A stretch of 64,000 nucleotides of DNA, taken from assembly GCA_037447655.1 (NCBI GenBank), contig JBBHKE010000927.1:388400-452399 (forward strand), read 5' to 3'. The notes below the pieces were generated by a model, which did no database searches, was not told where the DNA came from, and saw only the letters and a program-made list of their open reading frames with translations. Numbering within the stretch: position 1 is the stretch's first letter; every line of letters begins with the position of its first letter. Source of the stretch: Zygnema cylindricum (lineage: Eukaryota; Streptophyta; Zygnematophyceae; Zygnematales; Zygnemataceae). Below, piece after piece: positions 48,801 through 61,481 of the stretch. Made by a program: the position numbers and the translations under genes.

Positions 48801-48870
48801 TTAGCCTGTTAAGGTTTTCATAAGAGCAAGCAGTGTAAGTTACAGGCACGCTCTTAGCAAAGGCAGCCAT
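45811..48870 (-). CDS. Monothiol CGFS glutaredoxin, chloroplast (GRXS14-like)
   Basis: Three exons on the minus strand: 48675-48870, 47473-47742, 45811-45866, joining in phase to 173 residues. Monothiol glutaredoxins of this class bind and pass on [2Fe-2S] clusters in plastids. The first 63 or so residues form a Ser- and Arg-rich transit peptide with no acids for most of its length. The domain starts at LTPELKEAIDTYV; KGNKMFPQCGFS (89-100) holds the active-site Cys97; WPTFPQLYIDGEFFGGCD gives the glutathione-binding TVP-like and GG-CD segments. The last exon is only 56 nt and completes the helix SFQNGELKEICEKALLS after a 1.6-kb intron containing a MITE. Head to head with the P5A ATPase gene. 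Confidence 0.93.
46702..46921. mobile_element. TACACC-family element, short copy F
   Basis: 220 bp, from TACACCGCGAATTGCTATGA to ACTAATAAAGATTCACGGGT then GTA. Lies in the second intron of the glutaredoxin gene. No clear target duplication. Confidence 0.55.
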
Positions 48871-49707
48871 GTTCACACGTCGTTAAGCTTTCCAGAAATT
48901 TGTTCATAGGCATCTCTTGCACATCGGTTACGTCGGATTTGTACCTCCAAGCAATCAGTTTCTTTGCCTTGTTCCCAGTTCCCAGTTACCAGTTGCCAGT
49001 TCGCCGTTTTGTGACCGGGTGCAATGTATAGTCTTTAAAGGCGTTTCCATATAGATTTCGGAAATGAAGAGTGCTTAGTGCTGATTTGATGTGGATAAAT
49101 CCGATAAACAGATAAATAATCAGGGACTCCGAATTAAGGATAAAACACCGTACACAATGCGTAGCGCATCGGATAGACCTCTCTCCGATGCGCTGATGCA
49201 ACTTTACGTCGCATCGCATCACCATCTTCATGTCATATTGGAAGTGGCGATGCCAGCGTATCGAGACATCGTATATTTGAAAATATCGCACAATCACATT
49301 GCGTCGGTTATTTTCTGGCCGGCAGCAGCCGGTTACCCCTTACTGATAGTGATCGGGGACTGATGCGATGCGATACGCATTTTTAAACTGGCCCAAAACC
49401 GCAACTCGCAAATCCAAGCCCACCCATTCTTGGGGGGTTAGGGGAGCTGCCGAAATTATATAAGAGAAAGACGTAGATTATAGACTTTTTCGAGCGTCTT
49501 TGCATTTGTGAGTTCTGTGGCATACAACGTGCAGTTTTCTTGGCAAACTTTCTCCTTGGCTGATAGGCTCTGAACCCTTTTGTTTTCGTCCATGGCGGGT
49601 TTTACCCGGGCCAGAATAGGCTCGCTGATTTCAAGAACATCTTGAATAACTCGTAGGAGCGTCTATTTTTTCATCTACAGCAGAGAGACTGTCTGTTGTT
49701 AGTGACA
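48871..49707. promoter_or_regulatory. Bidirectional intergenic region, glutaredoxin / P5A ATPase
   Basis: 837 bp separate the two divergent start codons. A TATA-like TATATAAG at 49457-49464 lies about 250 bp before the ATPase start and could be its core promoter. An inverted-repeat element (49157-49382) sits in the middle. No element could be assigned to the glutaredoxin side. Confidence 0.4.
49157..49382. mobile_element. Inverted-repeat element in shared promoter region
   Basis: About 225 bp with imperfect inverted ends: AATGCGTAGCGCATCGGATA at the left and the inverse of AATGCGTATCGCATCGCATC at the right. GCATCG words recur inside. No target duplication was recognised, so the class is unknown. 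Confidence 0.5.
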
Positions 49708-52700
49708 ATGGCTGTAACTGTACAAGCTAAAAATGTGACAGCAGTAGAGCTGTATAAGTGGTTACCAATCAGTCAAAGGCTCGACGTTTGGCCTTGGGCT
49801 TTGATATACGCGTTGATTGTGGCGCTTGGTGTCCCAACTTTGGAAAGGTTAGATGCCATGATTCTTGTAGGAGGCGTCGCTGTCCTACAGATATTGACTA
49901 TTCTGTTCACTAACTGGTCGGTGGATTTCCGCTGCTTCGCACATGCTCGTAAGGTAGACCCAATCTGCGAATGTGTACTTATTTTTACGATCTTTTGCTT
50001 AACATGTGATTTCCCCAGGCTGCGTGTTGCCATGGTTGTTTTTATTTTTTTATTTAAAACCAGAAATTTAATCTTATCCTTCAATTTGTTTCCAGCGGTG
50101 ATGTCGTTGTTGTCTGCCGCCTCTAGCATTTTCTTCTTTACTCTGCATAAGCATTCTTTTAAGATCATGCTGTGGTTAATATCTGTCCTCATGAAGGCAC
50201 GATTCGCTCTTGTTACGATGGAATTTGGCTGTTTGTCCTTTGTACTGTTCTCCGTTTGCATGAAGATAGTGACAGTGGAACTGTCTCCTGGTGATGAGAT
50301 GTTTCAGGTGAAGAGCATTAACGAGGCAGAAGTGTGCAAAGTTTTTCCTGCTAAGTTTGCCGGAGCGAAGGAAGTTGTGCCTCTCTATCGAAGGAAGCTG
50401 GTGCGCTTTTTCACAGCTTCAGGTTGCCCACAGAGAGATCCTCGTGTGTTTGCCTCTTGTGATGTAGACTTTGTATTGCGTTCTGATTTTTTTTTTTTTT
50501 CCTGTTACCGGTCTTGCTGGTGTATGACCATCGCTTATCGTCAAAATGTTGTATCTGGTGGTAAAAGCTACTACCAGGTTTATGATCCCAAACTGGCCCT
50601 GTTTTTATATGGTTTTGAGTATTATAGAGTTGTATGGGAGCATTTAAGTAGTGGAAATTTGGTCTTTCTGTGTTTTGCAGCTTCCTGTAGAAAAACAATA
50701 TCTTGGTCAGCCGTGGGCCAAAGATTTATCTGGTTTGGTTGCCGCCTCTGAAGCAGCTGAAGACAGTGATGTGGAAATCAGATTCGACTTCCGCAAGCAA
50801 AAGTTTTGCTATTCTATGAAGGACAATACCTTCAAGAAACTTGATTTTCCTTCTAAAGAGTCGTTTGGAACCTACAGCAAATGCAGTGGATATGGCTCTG
50901 AGCTGAAAGTTCAAGCTGCTACTGAGAAATGGGGTCGTAATGTGTAAGCAACCCAGGCTTTCAAAGCTTTTCTTTGCCGAGGCCTGAATGTTATGTAGTA
51001 CTCTGGCAGCAATCAGTAGTTCATCAACTCGATTCTATGGTCGTAGGGTAACTACACATCAGTGACTACCGGCGTTATTGCCCATTAATTGTATTTATCG
51101 TACAGAGATGTATAGGATCCACACATTATTCTGTATAAACTGTGATAGCTGGCCAATAACGCCAGTAATCGCGTACATGTAATTACCCTATTATAGTGGA
51201 TGAAAAATAGTGGCTCGATGCCATGCAGGTTATTTCAGGGAGTCTGAAGTGTTTTGAATTAGTCTTTTGTGAGCAAATCAGCTGATTACATTTCGAGAGG
51301 TTTGCAGGTTTGAGTTTCCTCAACCCACTTTTTGGAAGCTGTTTAAGGAGCAGTGCCTCGAACCATTCTTTGTTTTTCAGGTAAATTTTGACCATTAAAA
51401 ATTACGTCAAAATGCTGTATATAAAAATCTGATCCAAACTTAAGCATGATTGATGTGCTGGATTCAGCATTATCCCATCCGGAAACATTGTTCATTGAAA
51501 TGAAAGGGGCGGATTAAACTAACCGAGGGCCTGGAACACTTTAATTGCAGGTTTTCTGTATCAGTCTTTGGTGCCTGGATGAGTACTGGCAATACAGTAT
51601 TTTTACGCTTTTCATGTTATTGCTATTTGAATCTACAATGGTTAATAGTCGCCTACGCACACTCACTGAGCTTCGGCGCGTCCGTGTGGACAACCAAACT
51701 CTGATGGTCCATCGAGGTGGAAAGTAAGTTTGAAAACATAACTGCGTATCCTGCCTTCTAACATGCCTTTGAAATGCTCAACATTGCTGCTCTTTTACTT
51801 GGCGTTCTCCTTTAGTTGGAATTATCGGCTGTGAGTTTGTTATTTCAAGGCTTTAGAAGGAAAGCTGGTGAATCACTTAGTCATGACATCTGTGCTCTAG
51901 CTGGGGAATGCAATGGGCACTCTGTCATGGTCACACTCTGTTTAAGTTTTGGTGTTACACAAAGACTTCCTGCACTTCTTGCGTGTTTTAATCACCTTAG
52001 GTTACTCAATCACATTTCTATTTCTTCATTGATTCTGAACCGTGCAACGGTCTTTTGCAGATGGGTGAGGCTGTCCGGCATGGATCTCCTGCCTGGTGAT
52101 GTTGTTTCTATTGGTCGTCCATCAGGACCTGGAAGTGATGATCGGACTGTGCCTGCTGATATGCTGCTTATAGCAGGAAGTGTGATTGCCAATGAGGCTC
52201 TGCTTACTGGGGAATCCACACCTCAATGGAAGGTAACTTCATCTACCTTGTGATAGGGGCTTGAACCCAGCATGACCCACTAGAGCAGACTTTTGTTTTT
52301 TGTGAATTTAGTATCTTGTATCACTTTCTATGCATCAAACTTTCGCTGGGATTTCTCTTTTGCGGATTTGTTTTTGGAAAGGATGGGCCAGCAGTCTCTG
52401 AGGATCTGAAGAGTCCGGATTGCAATGACTAGCTGGGCTGGAATTTGGTTATGTATCCATTTTTATAGTTGTTTTCTTCTTATATCGGCTTGTGACTGGT
52501 ATCTCATGTGTTTCAATGGTGCAGGGACCAGTTGTTGGTAGGGACGTCAGTGAGCGCTTATCAATACGGAAGGATAAGGCACATGTTCTCTTTGGTGGAA
52601 CAAAAATATTGCAACATACTCCTGACAAGGTTTGTACCAAATTAAGAAATTAAAACCTTTTGTTAGCCTTAAATCTGCCCAGGCTTACAGAAGTCAGCTT

Positions 52701-55700
52701 TTCAAAGAACTAATAAGGGGATTTTGTCATTCTTGGGCGTTTGTGGATCCATTCGCAGCTTAGTACATGTTGTTGACAGTTTAGGATGTTATATCTGACG
52801 GCCCTAGCTTCCGGGGTTTGCTTTTACAAAAATTCAATTAACTGTGTTTTTTATTACCTACTTGGATTACCTTTGCCTTTTCCTGTCCTTCCCTTTTTCT
52901 AACCTTGAAACGTGCAAGTTATTGAGCTTTTGAAGTGTCTGGTTTTAGCTGTATCTGATCAGGAAGAGCTTTCTTTTGACTTTCTATTGCAGAGTGCAGC
53001 ACTAAAGACTCCCGATGGTGGTTGCGTGGCCGTAGTTTTACGCACCGGGTTTGACACTACACAGGGGAAATTGATGCGTACAATTTTGTTTTCAACTGAA
53101 AGAGTGAGAATCATCTTTTGCACTTCATTCAAGATATAACTTCATCTTTGTTGACTCGATGCAGTGAAGGCTCTGTCATAGGTTTTTACGTTTTCATTTT
53201 TCGGCGATATCTTATGTGCAGTCTTTTTCTGCAGGATGTCTTGCTCATTTGGTTATTATCATTGCTGGTGTATGCCATTTGGGGCTAGAAAGTTCTTGAT
53301 CATCTTCTTATGTTTTTGGATTTTGTTTTTTTTGCCTGTGACAAAGATATTCATAGGCATCTGTTGTTGATATTTTGATTTTTATAGAGGATGTTGAAGT
53401 ATTTTCATGAGGAAGCTAGGTGTTAACCATGTGACAAGGCGTTTATGAGGAAGATTTTTGGAAGATCTGTTCAGTTCTATAGACACTCATTGTTGAGTTA
53501 TTAATAATGCTTTGCTTGAATATTGTGTGATCTTCATTGCATGGATATAGATCTGTAAGCTGACAGAGATTAAATTGTTCTTGTGTGTTACAGGTAACAG
53601 CTAACAGTTGGGAAAGTGGATTATTCATTCTCTTTCTTGTCTTCTTTGCCTTAATTGCCGCTGGATATGTTCTCCAAAAGGCAAGTCTCGTCTCTAGCAG
53701 GAGTAGATGCTTGTGAGCCTTGATGGTTATCTTTATGGTATATTTTCGTCATACTTTTTAGAGACACCCAATTTGTCTCATCTGCTTGTCCCCTGTGTCT
53801 TGTCTGCATTGTTCTAGCAGCCAAGTAGGGAATGGGCATAAATAGAATTGCAGTCAAATTGGTTGGATCTGCTCCTTCCAGATGACCTCTGGCAAGGATG
53901 ATGCAGTCTGATTCCAGACAGCTGCAGACATTGTACTTAAACTCTGGTCTCAATTGATGAATGGTTGTTGTTCTCGAGTTGGACTACTGCAACTTTTGTT
54001 TCTATGTTGTCTATTTGGAATAAAAAATGTCTGCTTGTGTTGGCAACTGGCTGGAATGATGATTGTTTGGTAGAGAGAATTGGAGTCAATAGACATCTTA
54101 GGCACAACAGGGCGTTAGATGAGGTGAGATGAACCAAATTATGTCGTTGTTCAGTTGCCAATGCCTAACTAACACTTTTCTGTAACTTCTAATACCCTAG
54201 GCATTGTTTGATCTCTGTATTTTAAAATGTACTGAGTGATCAAAATGCTATATTTTCTTGGATGTTTACAGGGACTAGAAAACCCTAATGCCAGCCGTTA
54301 CAAGCTTTTCTTGAATTGTTCTCTCATCATAACTTCCGTCATACCACCGGAGCTGCCTATGGAGCTTTCTATAGCAGTCAATACATCCTTGATTGCTCTT
54401 ATTCGACGCGGCATCTATTGCACAGAGCCCTTCCGCATCCCCTTTGCTGGCAAGGTATAATAATAATGTGTATTGCCTCCCTGAAATGCTGGTCGCTGCC
54501 TGTGGGAGTTTCTTCTTCAATTTTGTCCGTACCTTAGTTGAACGTTCTTGAAGGTTCATTCAGTTATGGTGATAATAAGGCGATGCATCTCTTTTCACTT
54601 TTTTGCATTTTGATTTAAGCTGAATACAGCATGTTTTTGTGCGGCTTTTTTTGGTGTTTAGTAGTGACAGTGGTGACTGGTATTTACTGAGGTAGGAGTG
54701 TGAGAATGGTATGTTTTTAGCAAGCTGCAGGAACAACTGATGTGTTTCTTCCCTTCAATCTTAAGTTTGATGTATTTTCCTATGTTGGCAGGTTGATGTG
54801 TGCTGCTTTGACAAGACCGGCACTCTTACTAGCGATGACATGGTGGGCTTTCCTTTCAAGTTCCTGTTAAAACCTTGGTATACAAGGTTTTGGTGATTCA
54901 CTGTCTAGCATTTTACTTTCTCTTTTCTGGTTCACAATAGTCCAGCTAACATCATGTAATCGCCTGTCTCTGTTCATCTTTGAACATACATGTTCTCCAC
55001 TTATATCTTTCATCTTCTGTGCCATTTTTTTTTTCTCTTAATGTGGGTAAATGCCTTCAGATTGATGTAGTCTAGTCACTTGACTATTTTGGTGGTGGTT
55101 ATAAATGTAGCAAATTTGCCCTGTGAGAAAGAATCTCGGAAACTGTTGTTGTAGATTTCTGGTATCATTGTTGTAGTGTTCTTTTGAGATTTATAGCCTG
55201 AAGAAAGCGTGTTGATTTGGTTCTCTAGGAATTCCGTGGCGTTGGAGGTTTGGATGGAAGTGATGAACTTGTCACTGATGCCGATAGGCTCCCGCTGCCG
55301 ACTGTGCTGGCCCTAGCTGCTTGCCATGCCCTCGTGTTTGTGGACAATAAATTGGTGGGTTCCTTTAGAAGATCTCTCTGTGCCGTGCTAGATTCAGTCT
55401 AGGTCTTATTTGCGGTTTAGCTGCGAAGAGACAGAGACTTTTTCAGCTTTGTATAACTGGAGCGTTATGTGTGTTTTCAGGTGGTATCTGTGTTCACATT
55501 TTTTGCATAAACCTAAAGCCGGCAAAACCCCCAGAAATCCTAAATCACCTCAAAATACCCTTGAACGCCCTTAAACGACCTGAAACAGCCCTGTTTGTTC
55601 TGGCCGAGAGTGACAATGGGCATTGTTGTGTCGCATATCTTTGAAGCACAGGTTGGTGACCCCTTGGAGAAAGCGGCATTGGCAGGAATTGATTGGTCTT

Positions 55701-58700
55701 TCACAGCGGAGGAGAAAGCACTCTCACGCAAGTTAGTGCTTTTCTCTTTGCCTCCTTTGTCCCTGCGACTTCTCTGCTAGTATGTTGTGTACTTCTTCCT
55801 AGGTGTTACTCCTGTGCACTCTATGAGTAGGAGATGTTGGATTAAGCACAGAGTGTGGGTCTCCCCCGTTTTTGAAGTGGAATGAATAACCAAGCTTATA
55901 ACCAACGCTGGCAGCTCTCTATGCGTTTGTGTCTACCTGGCACATCTTTGGAGTTTGACTGTAATTCAACTGTGGTTTTCCGTTTTTTAGAATTGCTACG
56001 ATCTTGGCATCGCAGTGGCGATTTTTATTGCGGTCTACATTTGGGAATAGAATTCCTAAGGTCTGTGTTTGGGTTGAGAGTAGTTATGTGTACTCTCGCT
56101 GTTCATGAAGAGAAAAAGGAACCTAGGAGTTGAAGGACAAGGGCTCAACATGTGCTCAGCACTTTCAGTCATGATCTTGTCTTTCATTATGGTGTTCCTG
56201 ATATTATTTTGTCAATGCAGATTTGACAGTATGCCTGCTTTGCGCTTGTCTCCACTGTTGATCTGTTGACTAAAATTAGTTTCTGCAAACCCAGGAGCTC
56301 TTGTGGTAGTCTGCCGTCGGATATCTTGCACAATTTTTTGCTGTTTTGGTGCATTGTTTGATCTGGTGATTTATGCCACTCCAAGAATCTTTTCTTTTTC
56401 GACAGGAGTGGCCATCAAGGTGCACAGATCATTCAACGCCATCATTTTGCCTCACATTTGAAACGTATGGCTGTAGTAGTCAGAGTGGACAATGAATCAG
56501 GCTTCACTGCGCTGGTTAAGGTGGGTTGAAATTCTTTTGGTTGACCAGTCGGCTTTGCTTATTGAAGTTCAGCCTCCTTTTTTGTTTAAGATGGTTGTAT
56601 CAAAGTCCGAAAGTAGTCTCTACTGGAAACTCTATTTCTTCACGTTCTCCATGTTGTATCTATGGTTCTCAATTTTCATGGCAGCTTGTTTAAGAGTTTC
56701 TTGTGTAGTTCACGTGTCTGAGGACCCCATGTTGTCATTTTTTATCTGGCCAAGGTAGTTAACAGGTTGCTTTGTTCTCAAATTTTAAGCCCTGGATATT
56801 GTTTTGGTGCTCATCACTGCTATACGGCTCTCCTCCCTGCTTGATTTTTCTCAGGGAGCACCTGAGACTATTCAGGAGCGTTTAGTGGAGGTGCCTTCCG
56901 GTTATGAAGAAGCATACAAACAGTACAGTCGTCAGGGCTCACGAGTGTTGGCGTTGGCTTACAGGATTTTGCCTGACATACCGGTAAGACCTCGTTGTGA
57001 TTGCCAAGGTCTTGGATTTCGCCATGCGGCTCATGTCTTAAACATTGACTTATCTTAAAGCCATTTTTGCAGTGGGACAATCCTTGTGCTTCTAAGCAGT
57101 GAGGTTTTTGGACCCAAGATTTTGAGCTTCTTGATTTGCTTACACGAATGGATCTGTCTTGTTGTGAATAAACTTTGCAGACTGCTTTGGAGTGCTGGGC
57201 GGGTCATTGTCCTGCATAGTGTTACGTTTTCCAAATTTGTTTAGCAGGTACTTTAAAAATGTATGGCACATGTCTGTGATTGGGCGTCCATATGAAAATA
57301 GTCAAGGTTAGAAAAGGTGATACCAGAGATTGAGTGATGTGTGCCATGGATTTTTTGTAAGAGAGTTAAGGTTTTTATTGTCAAACCTTCTTTATTTGCT
57401 GACTTTTCTGAAGGGTGTGTGAGGCATCTACAGGTGGCAGAAGTCCGTAATGCCCACCGTGACGAAGTGGAAAGCAACCTCACTTTTGCAGGCTTTGCTG
57501 TAAGTGCTCACCTTTCTGTCAGCTTATCTGCCTGCTGAGAAGAGTAATTACTTACAACATTACTGGCCAGTAATCGCAGTCATTGTCCAGTTGAATTGTT
57601 CACTTTCTGTACGATTTTTGCGATTACTGACCAGGAGGGCTAGTAGTAGGATTGTGTATTTACCCTACAACTTTACAGGCAGCCTGTCAAAGCCTTTGGG
57701 CTACTTTGCGGTCTGCCTTTCTTGCAGGAATTAAGACCAGCTTTCGCTGATCTTTCATTTAATGTGTGAGGAGTATGTACCCAACTCAAATCGAAGCTTC
57801 TAGCCTGAGCTTTATTTCCGCATGGTGGAATTAGGTGCATTTAAAGGGTGTGATGCTAGCTCTGCCATTGAACTTAAATTGTGTTTGTACTATTATTTTT
57901 CTTTGCAAACAAAGGTTCACAATAGTATCTGTTGCTTTGTTTAATAGTAACAATCTCATTTTCATGTCTTTTTGTGCCAGGTGTTCGCATGCCCTATGAG
58001 AAGCGATTCTGCGCAGGTGCTTCTGGAGCTAAAGAACTCGTCCCATGACCTGGTATGTTTGTATCTAACAATGGCAATCCACAGCTTTCAAAATTTTCGA
58101 TTGAAGAAAGGGTATTGTTTTGTATTTCTTTCAACAAAAAATTATAAATGGAAAGTCCGGTTCTAGATACAATCATTTTACTAACTGATGCCGATGGAGT
58201 TGTTGCTTCAATTGTTTTTACATCTTATTTTTGTGATATGTGAAGCAGTCCCATTCACTAATTCTAGAATCATGATTGTGTTGCATTTTTTTTTGTTTGC
58301 TGGCTTGCAGGTGATGATTACAGGAGACCAAGCTCTTACAGCTTGTCATGTTGCAGCACAAGTACATATTATATCACTTCCAGTTCTTATTCTCACTCCA
58401 CGAGGTTCCGGAGGGATGTTTGATTGGATTTCACCTGATGAGAGTACCAAAATGCCCTACAGGTGTGAAACTAAAATTCAAACTCCAGGTCGGAGGTCAT
58501 GTTAGCATAATATTGTCATTGAGATGTTTTTATTTGTTTCTGGCTTGACTTGCTCAAAGCCACTGCTATGTGACTTCTTTTGACAGAATGAGAAGAGTGT
58601 CCTCGATATGTATCAACTGCAAAACTATGTAATTCTCTGCTAGTGAGTTTCTGGATAGATGTATGATGTTGTTCTTGCCCTGAACAGAGGCACAACCCTT

Positions 58701-61481
58701 CTTTGTACGCTGACCTAATTTTGTTTTGTTCTTTGACCTTATCTGTTTTCAGGATGGAGGAAATTCAGAAAATTTCCGCGGAGTTTGACCTTTGTGTGGC
58801 GGGAAATGGCATTACTATGCTGCAGCAATCTGGAGCTCTCAGTCTCCTTGTGCCGTTTGTACAGGTGAGTTGGATGGGCTGTTGGATTTGCGCTACAGCA
58901 ATAGTAACACATTTTGTTTTCTTTTACAACAGCACATCTTGTTCTGCTGCAGTTTGTCATTTCCCTCACACTTGTTAGTCACAATTTGCTAGCGAGATGT
59001 TAAGCTCCATTTCAGTTTGGGCCCAAAATTGCTGATGATTTCAGCATTGCAGCAGAAGCTGTTTCCTTAATTTGGTGAAGTTGTTTTACTGTTCGAGTTT
59101 TGATGAGAGGGCTCTCGCCAGGAGACAAGGGCCTCTGCATTGCGTTTGTGTCCTTGTGAAATTGCATCTTGTCATCTGGTCCATATGCATGTCATAACCT
59201 TAGTGTTTAGCTATTGCACAAATTATGACTAAGCCTGTTTAGGGCTTGACTAATAGAAATTTGAATCTCTTCTTTGGGGAGTGTTGTTGACAAGGAGATT
59301 CGTTTGCCTGTCTGTATGTCCAAGTTGTGTCATTACGGAACAAGAAATTCGCGCTTCTCTGAAAAGAGTCTTTAATCTTTATAGCCCTCTTTTCAGCCGA
59401 CCCTCATTTTTTGTAATGGTTTTTCTGTATTTCTTGTTGTTTGTCAGGTGTTTGCAAGAGTATCTCCTGACCAGAAGGAACTCATCCTTACCACCCTGAG
59501 GTCTGTCGGACGTGTAACACTCATGTGTGGTGACGGAACTAATGACGTGGGGGCACTGAAACAGGTACATCAGATGATCTTCCTTCTCAATATCAGCCCA
59601 TTATAAACCAGCTGGTTAAAATCTGCACTTCACTTGGATATTTTGCAACCTTTGCGATCTGGATGAATGGTATTTTCAACCTGTTGTTCCTTTATCTTTT
59701 TTTTTCCTTTTTTCACAATCTGGATGAATATAATCTGTTTTACCTGCAGTTTTTGAGGAATGTTCTCTCTTTCTTCTTTATGATTGTGACAGGCACATGT
59801 GGGAGTGGCTTTACTAAATGCTATACCGCCACAGGCACCTCCTGGTGGCTCAGCAAGTTCCGCACAGTCACTTTCTACCTCTTCAACCTCTGTGAATGGC
59901 ATCAGTGAGGGTGGAACAGGTTAGTTTCGACCTCTATGGATGGCCTCAGTGAGAGAGTAAGCTATCATATTGGTTATCTAATCAAGATCAGTGGTTTGAA
60001 TTTTCTTTGTTTCGGCGAGTATTGCCTCAGCTGTCTGAGTTGTGTCTTCTGTGAAGCTCATAGTCTGTAGTCCGAGAAGCTACAAGCACCTGGTTATGAT
60101 GTCTTTGTTGTTCGGTGTTTTTTGTCGATAGGAATATTTTATGCCTTGCTCTACTTGTCTTAAAACAATACATGGTCATCCATAGGATCCTTGTAGCATA
60201 GAGACATGTGCAAGAATATCACTCAAGGGAGGAACCCATCCTATCTCATGACGATGTGGAGGTTTGCCTGCTTGACTTTTCTGCCTTTAATTTTTTGTTT
60301 TTTTTAATTTATCTTCATTTTTTCATAAACCTTCCTGCTTGCTGAATCTAAATCTATTGTTTTTTGTCACAGGACCGAAGTCACGCAAGGCTCGTTCTGC
60401 AGTTAGTCAGGGATCTTCTGGCTTGTCTTCATTGTCTTCTCAGACGGATGGGAGGGGATCGGTGGTCACTCGGGTTTCAAAGGGCTCTGCAAACCGGGCT
60501 TATGCAGGAGGTAGTTCCCTACAGGAGGTAACGGGCACAAGGTCGGTGGAGCCACCCCCTCAGCGCCTAACTGCAAGAGAACAACATCAGAAGAAGCTCA
60601 AAGAGCAACAAGACAAGTGGAAGCAGATGATGAAAGAAATGGAGGAACAGGGTGATGGAAGGGCACCAATGGTCAAACTGGGAGATGCGTCGATGGCGTC
60701 TCCATTCACAGCCAAACATGCTTCAGTGAGACCAACGGCCGACATTATTCGACAAGGTCGTTCGACTCTTGTCACTACTCTTCAGATGTTTAAGATTTTA
60801 GGTCTGAATTGCCTCGCCACGGCCTATGTGTTAAGTGTGATGCACCTGGATGGAGTGAAACTGGGCGACACACAAGCTACCATCAATGGCGCTTTTACGG
60901 CCGCCTTTTTCCTATTCATCTCTCATGCCAAGCCGCTGGATACTCTCTCTGCTCAGAGGCCACAACCGAATATATTCAACCTTTATGTCGTTCTTTCGAT
61001 CTTGGGCCAATTTGCCATCCACTTGACGTTTTTGGTTTTTGCAGTTGAGGGGGCCAGGGCGTTCATGCCTGAGGAATGCATTGAGCCGGATTCCCCTTTT
61101 CATGCCAATCTAGTAAACACAGTGTCCTATATGAGCAGCATGATGATTCAGGTGGCGACCTTTGCTGTGAATTACATCGGTCATCCCTTCAACCAAAGCA
61201 TCAAGGAGAATCGACCTTTCTTCTATGCTCTCTCTTCTGCTGCCGTATTTTTCACTGTTCTTACATCTGATACATGGAGAGAGTTGAATGACATGATGGA
61301 GTTAGTGCCTCTACCCCAACCATTTGGAATTAAGTTGCTGGGAATGTCTGGTCTTATGATGGTAGCCTGTTACGGCTGGGAACATTTCTTACGGTGGGTG
61401 TTTCCAGTCAAGGTTCGTTCTCTCAGAGAAAACCGGGAGTTGGCGAAGAGAACGCATTCCACACTTTTGAAAGAGGATTAG
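49708..61481 (+). CDS. P5A-type ATPase (PDR2/MIA, Spf1/ATP13A1 family)
   Basis: ER P-type ATPase that removes misinserted membrane helices. Exons: 49708-49953, 50308-50400, 50681-50943, 51308-51380, 51551-51723, 52061-52232, 52525-52629, 52993-53103, 53594-53680, 54272-54454, 54792-54842, 55229-55354, 55652-55731, 56406-56520, 56855-56983, 57434-57499, 57981-58052, 58311-58462, 58753-58864, 59448-59564, 59793-59919, 60373-61481. All phases agree: 1253 residues (Arabidopsis about 1180). Landmarks: [19 protein letters not shown] helix, [27 protein letters not shown], the P5A signature [11 protein letters not shown] (PPELP 466-470), phosphorylation site DKTGTLTS (Asp509), VKGAPET (625-631), [11 protein letters not shown] (831-841), a long final exon with [15 protein letters not shown] and the C-terminal membrane helices. 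Length surplus lies mostly in the low-complexity stretch at about 855-930. Intron 9 uses a GC donor. Confidence 0.96.
51046..51188. mobile_element. Small inverted-repeat element in P5A ATPase intron 3
   Basis: 143 bp with imperfect inverted ends (GGGTAACTACACATCAGTGA and, inverted, GGGTAATTACATGTACGCGA), flanked by TA on each side (51044-51045, 51189-51190). The TA duplication suggests a Tc1/mariner (Stowaway-like) MITE. Confidence 0.6.
53681..54271 (+). other. GC-AG intron of the P5A ATPase gene
   Basis: The exon ends CCAAAAG and the intron starts GCAAGT, the textbook GC donor consensus. The reading frame across it, [15 protein letters not shown], is exactly the family sequence. Confidence 0.93.
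57543..57668. mobile_element. Related inverted-repeat element in P5A ATPase intron 16
   Basis: Contains TTACTGGCCAGTAATCGC on the left and GCGATTACTGACCAGG on the right, ending TTTACCCTA. Words and layout match the element at 51046-51188, so it is probably a second, more decayed copy. Confidence 0.45.
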
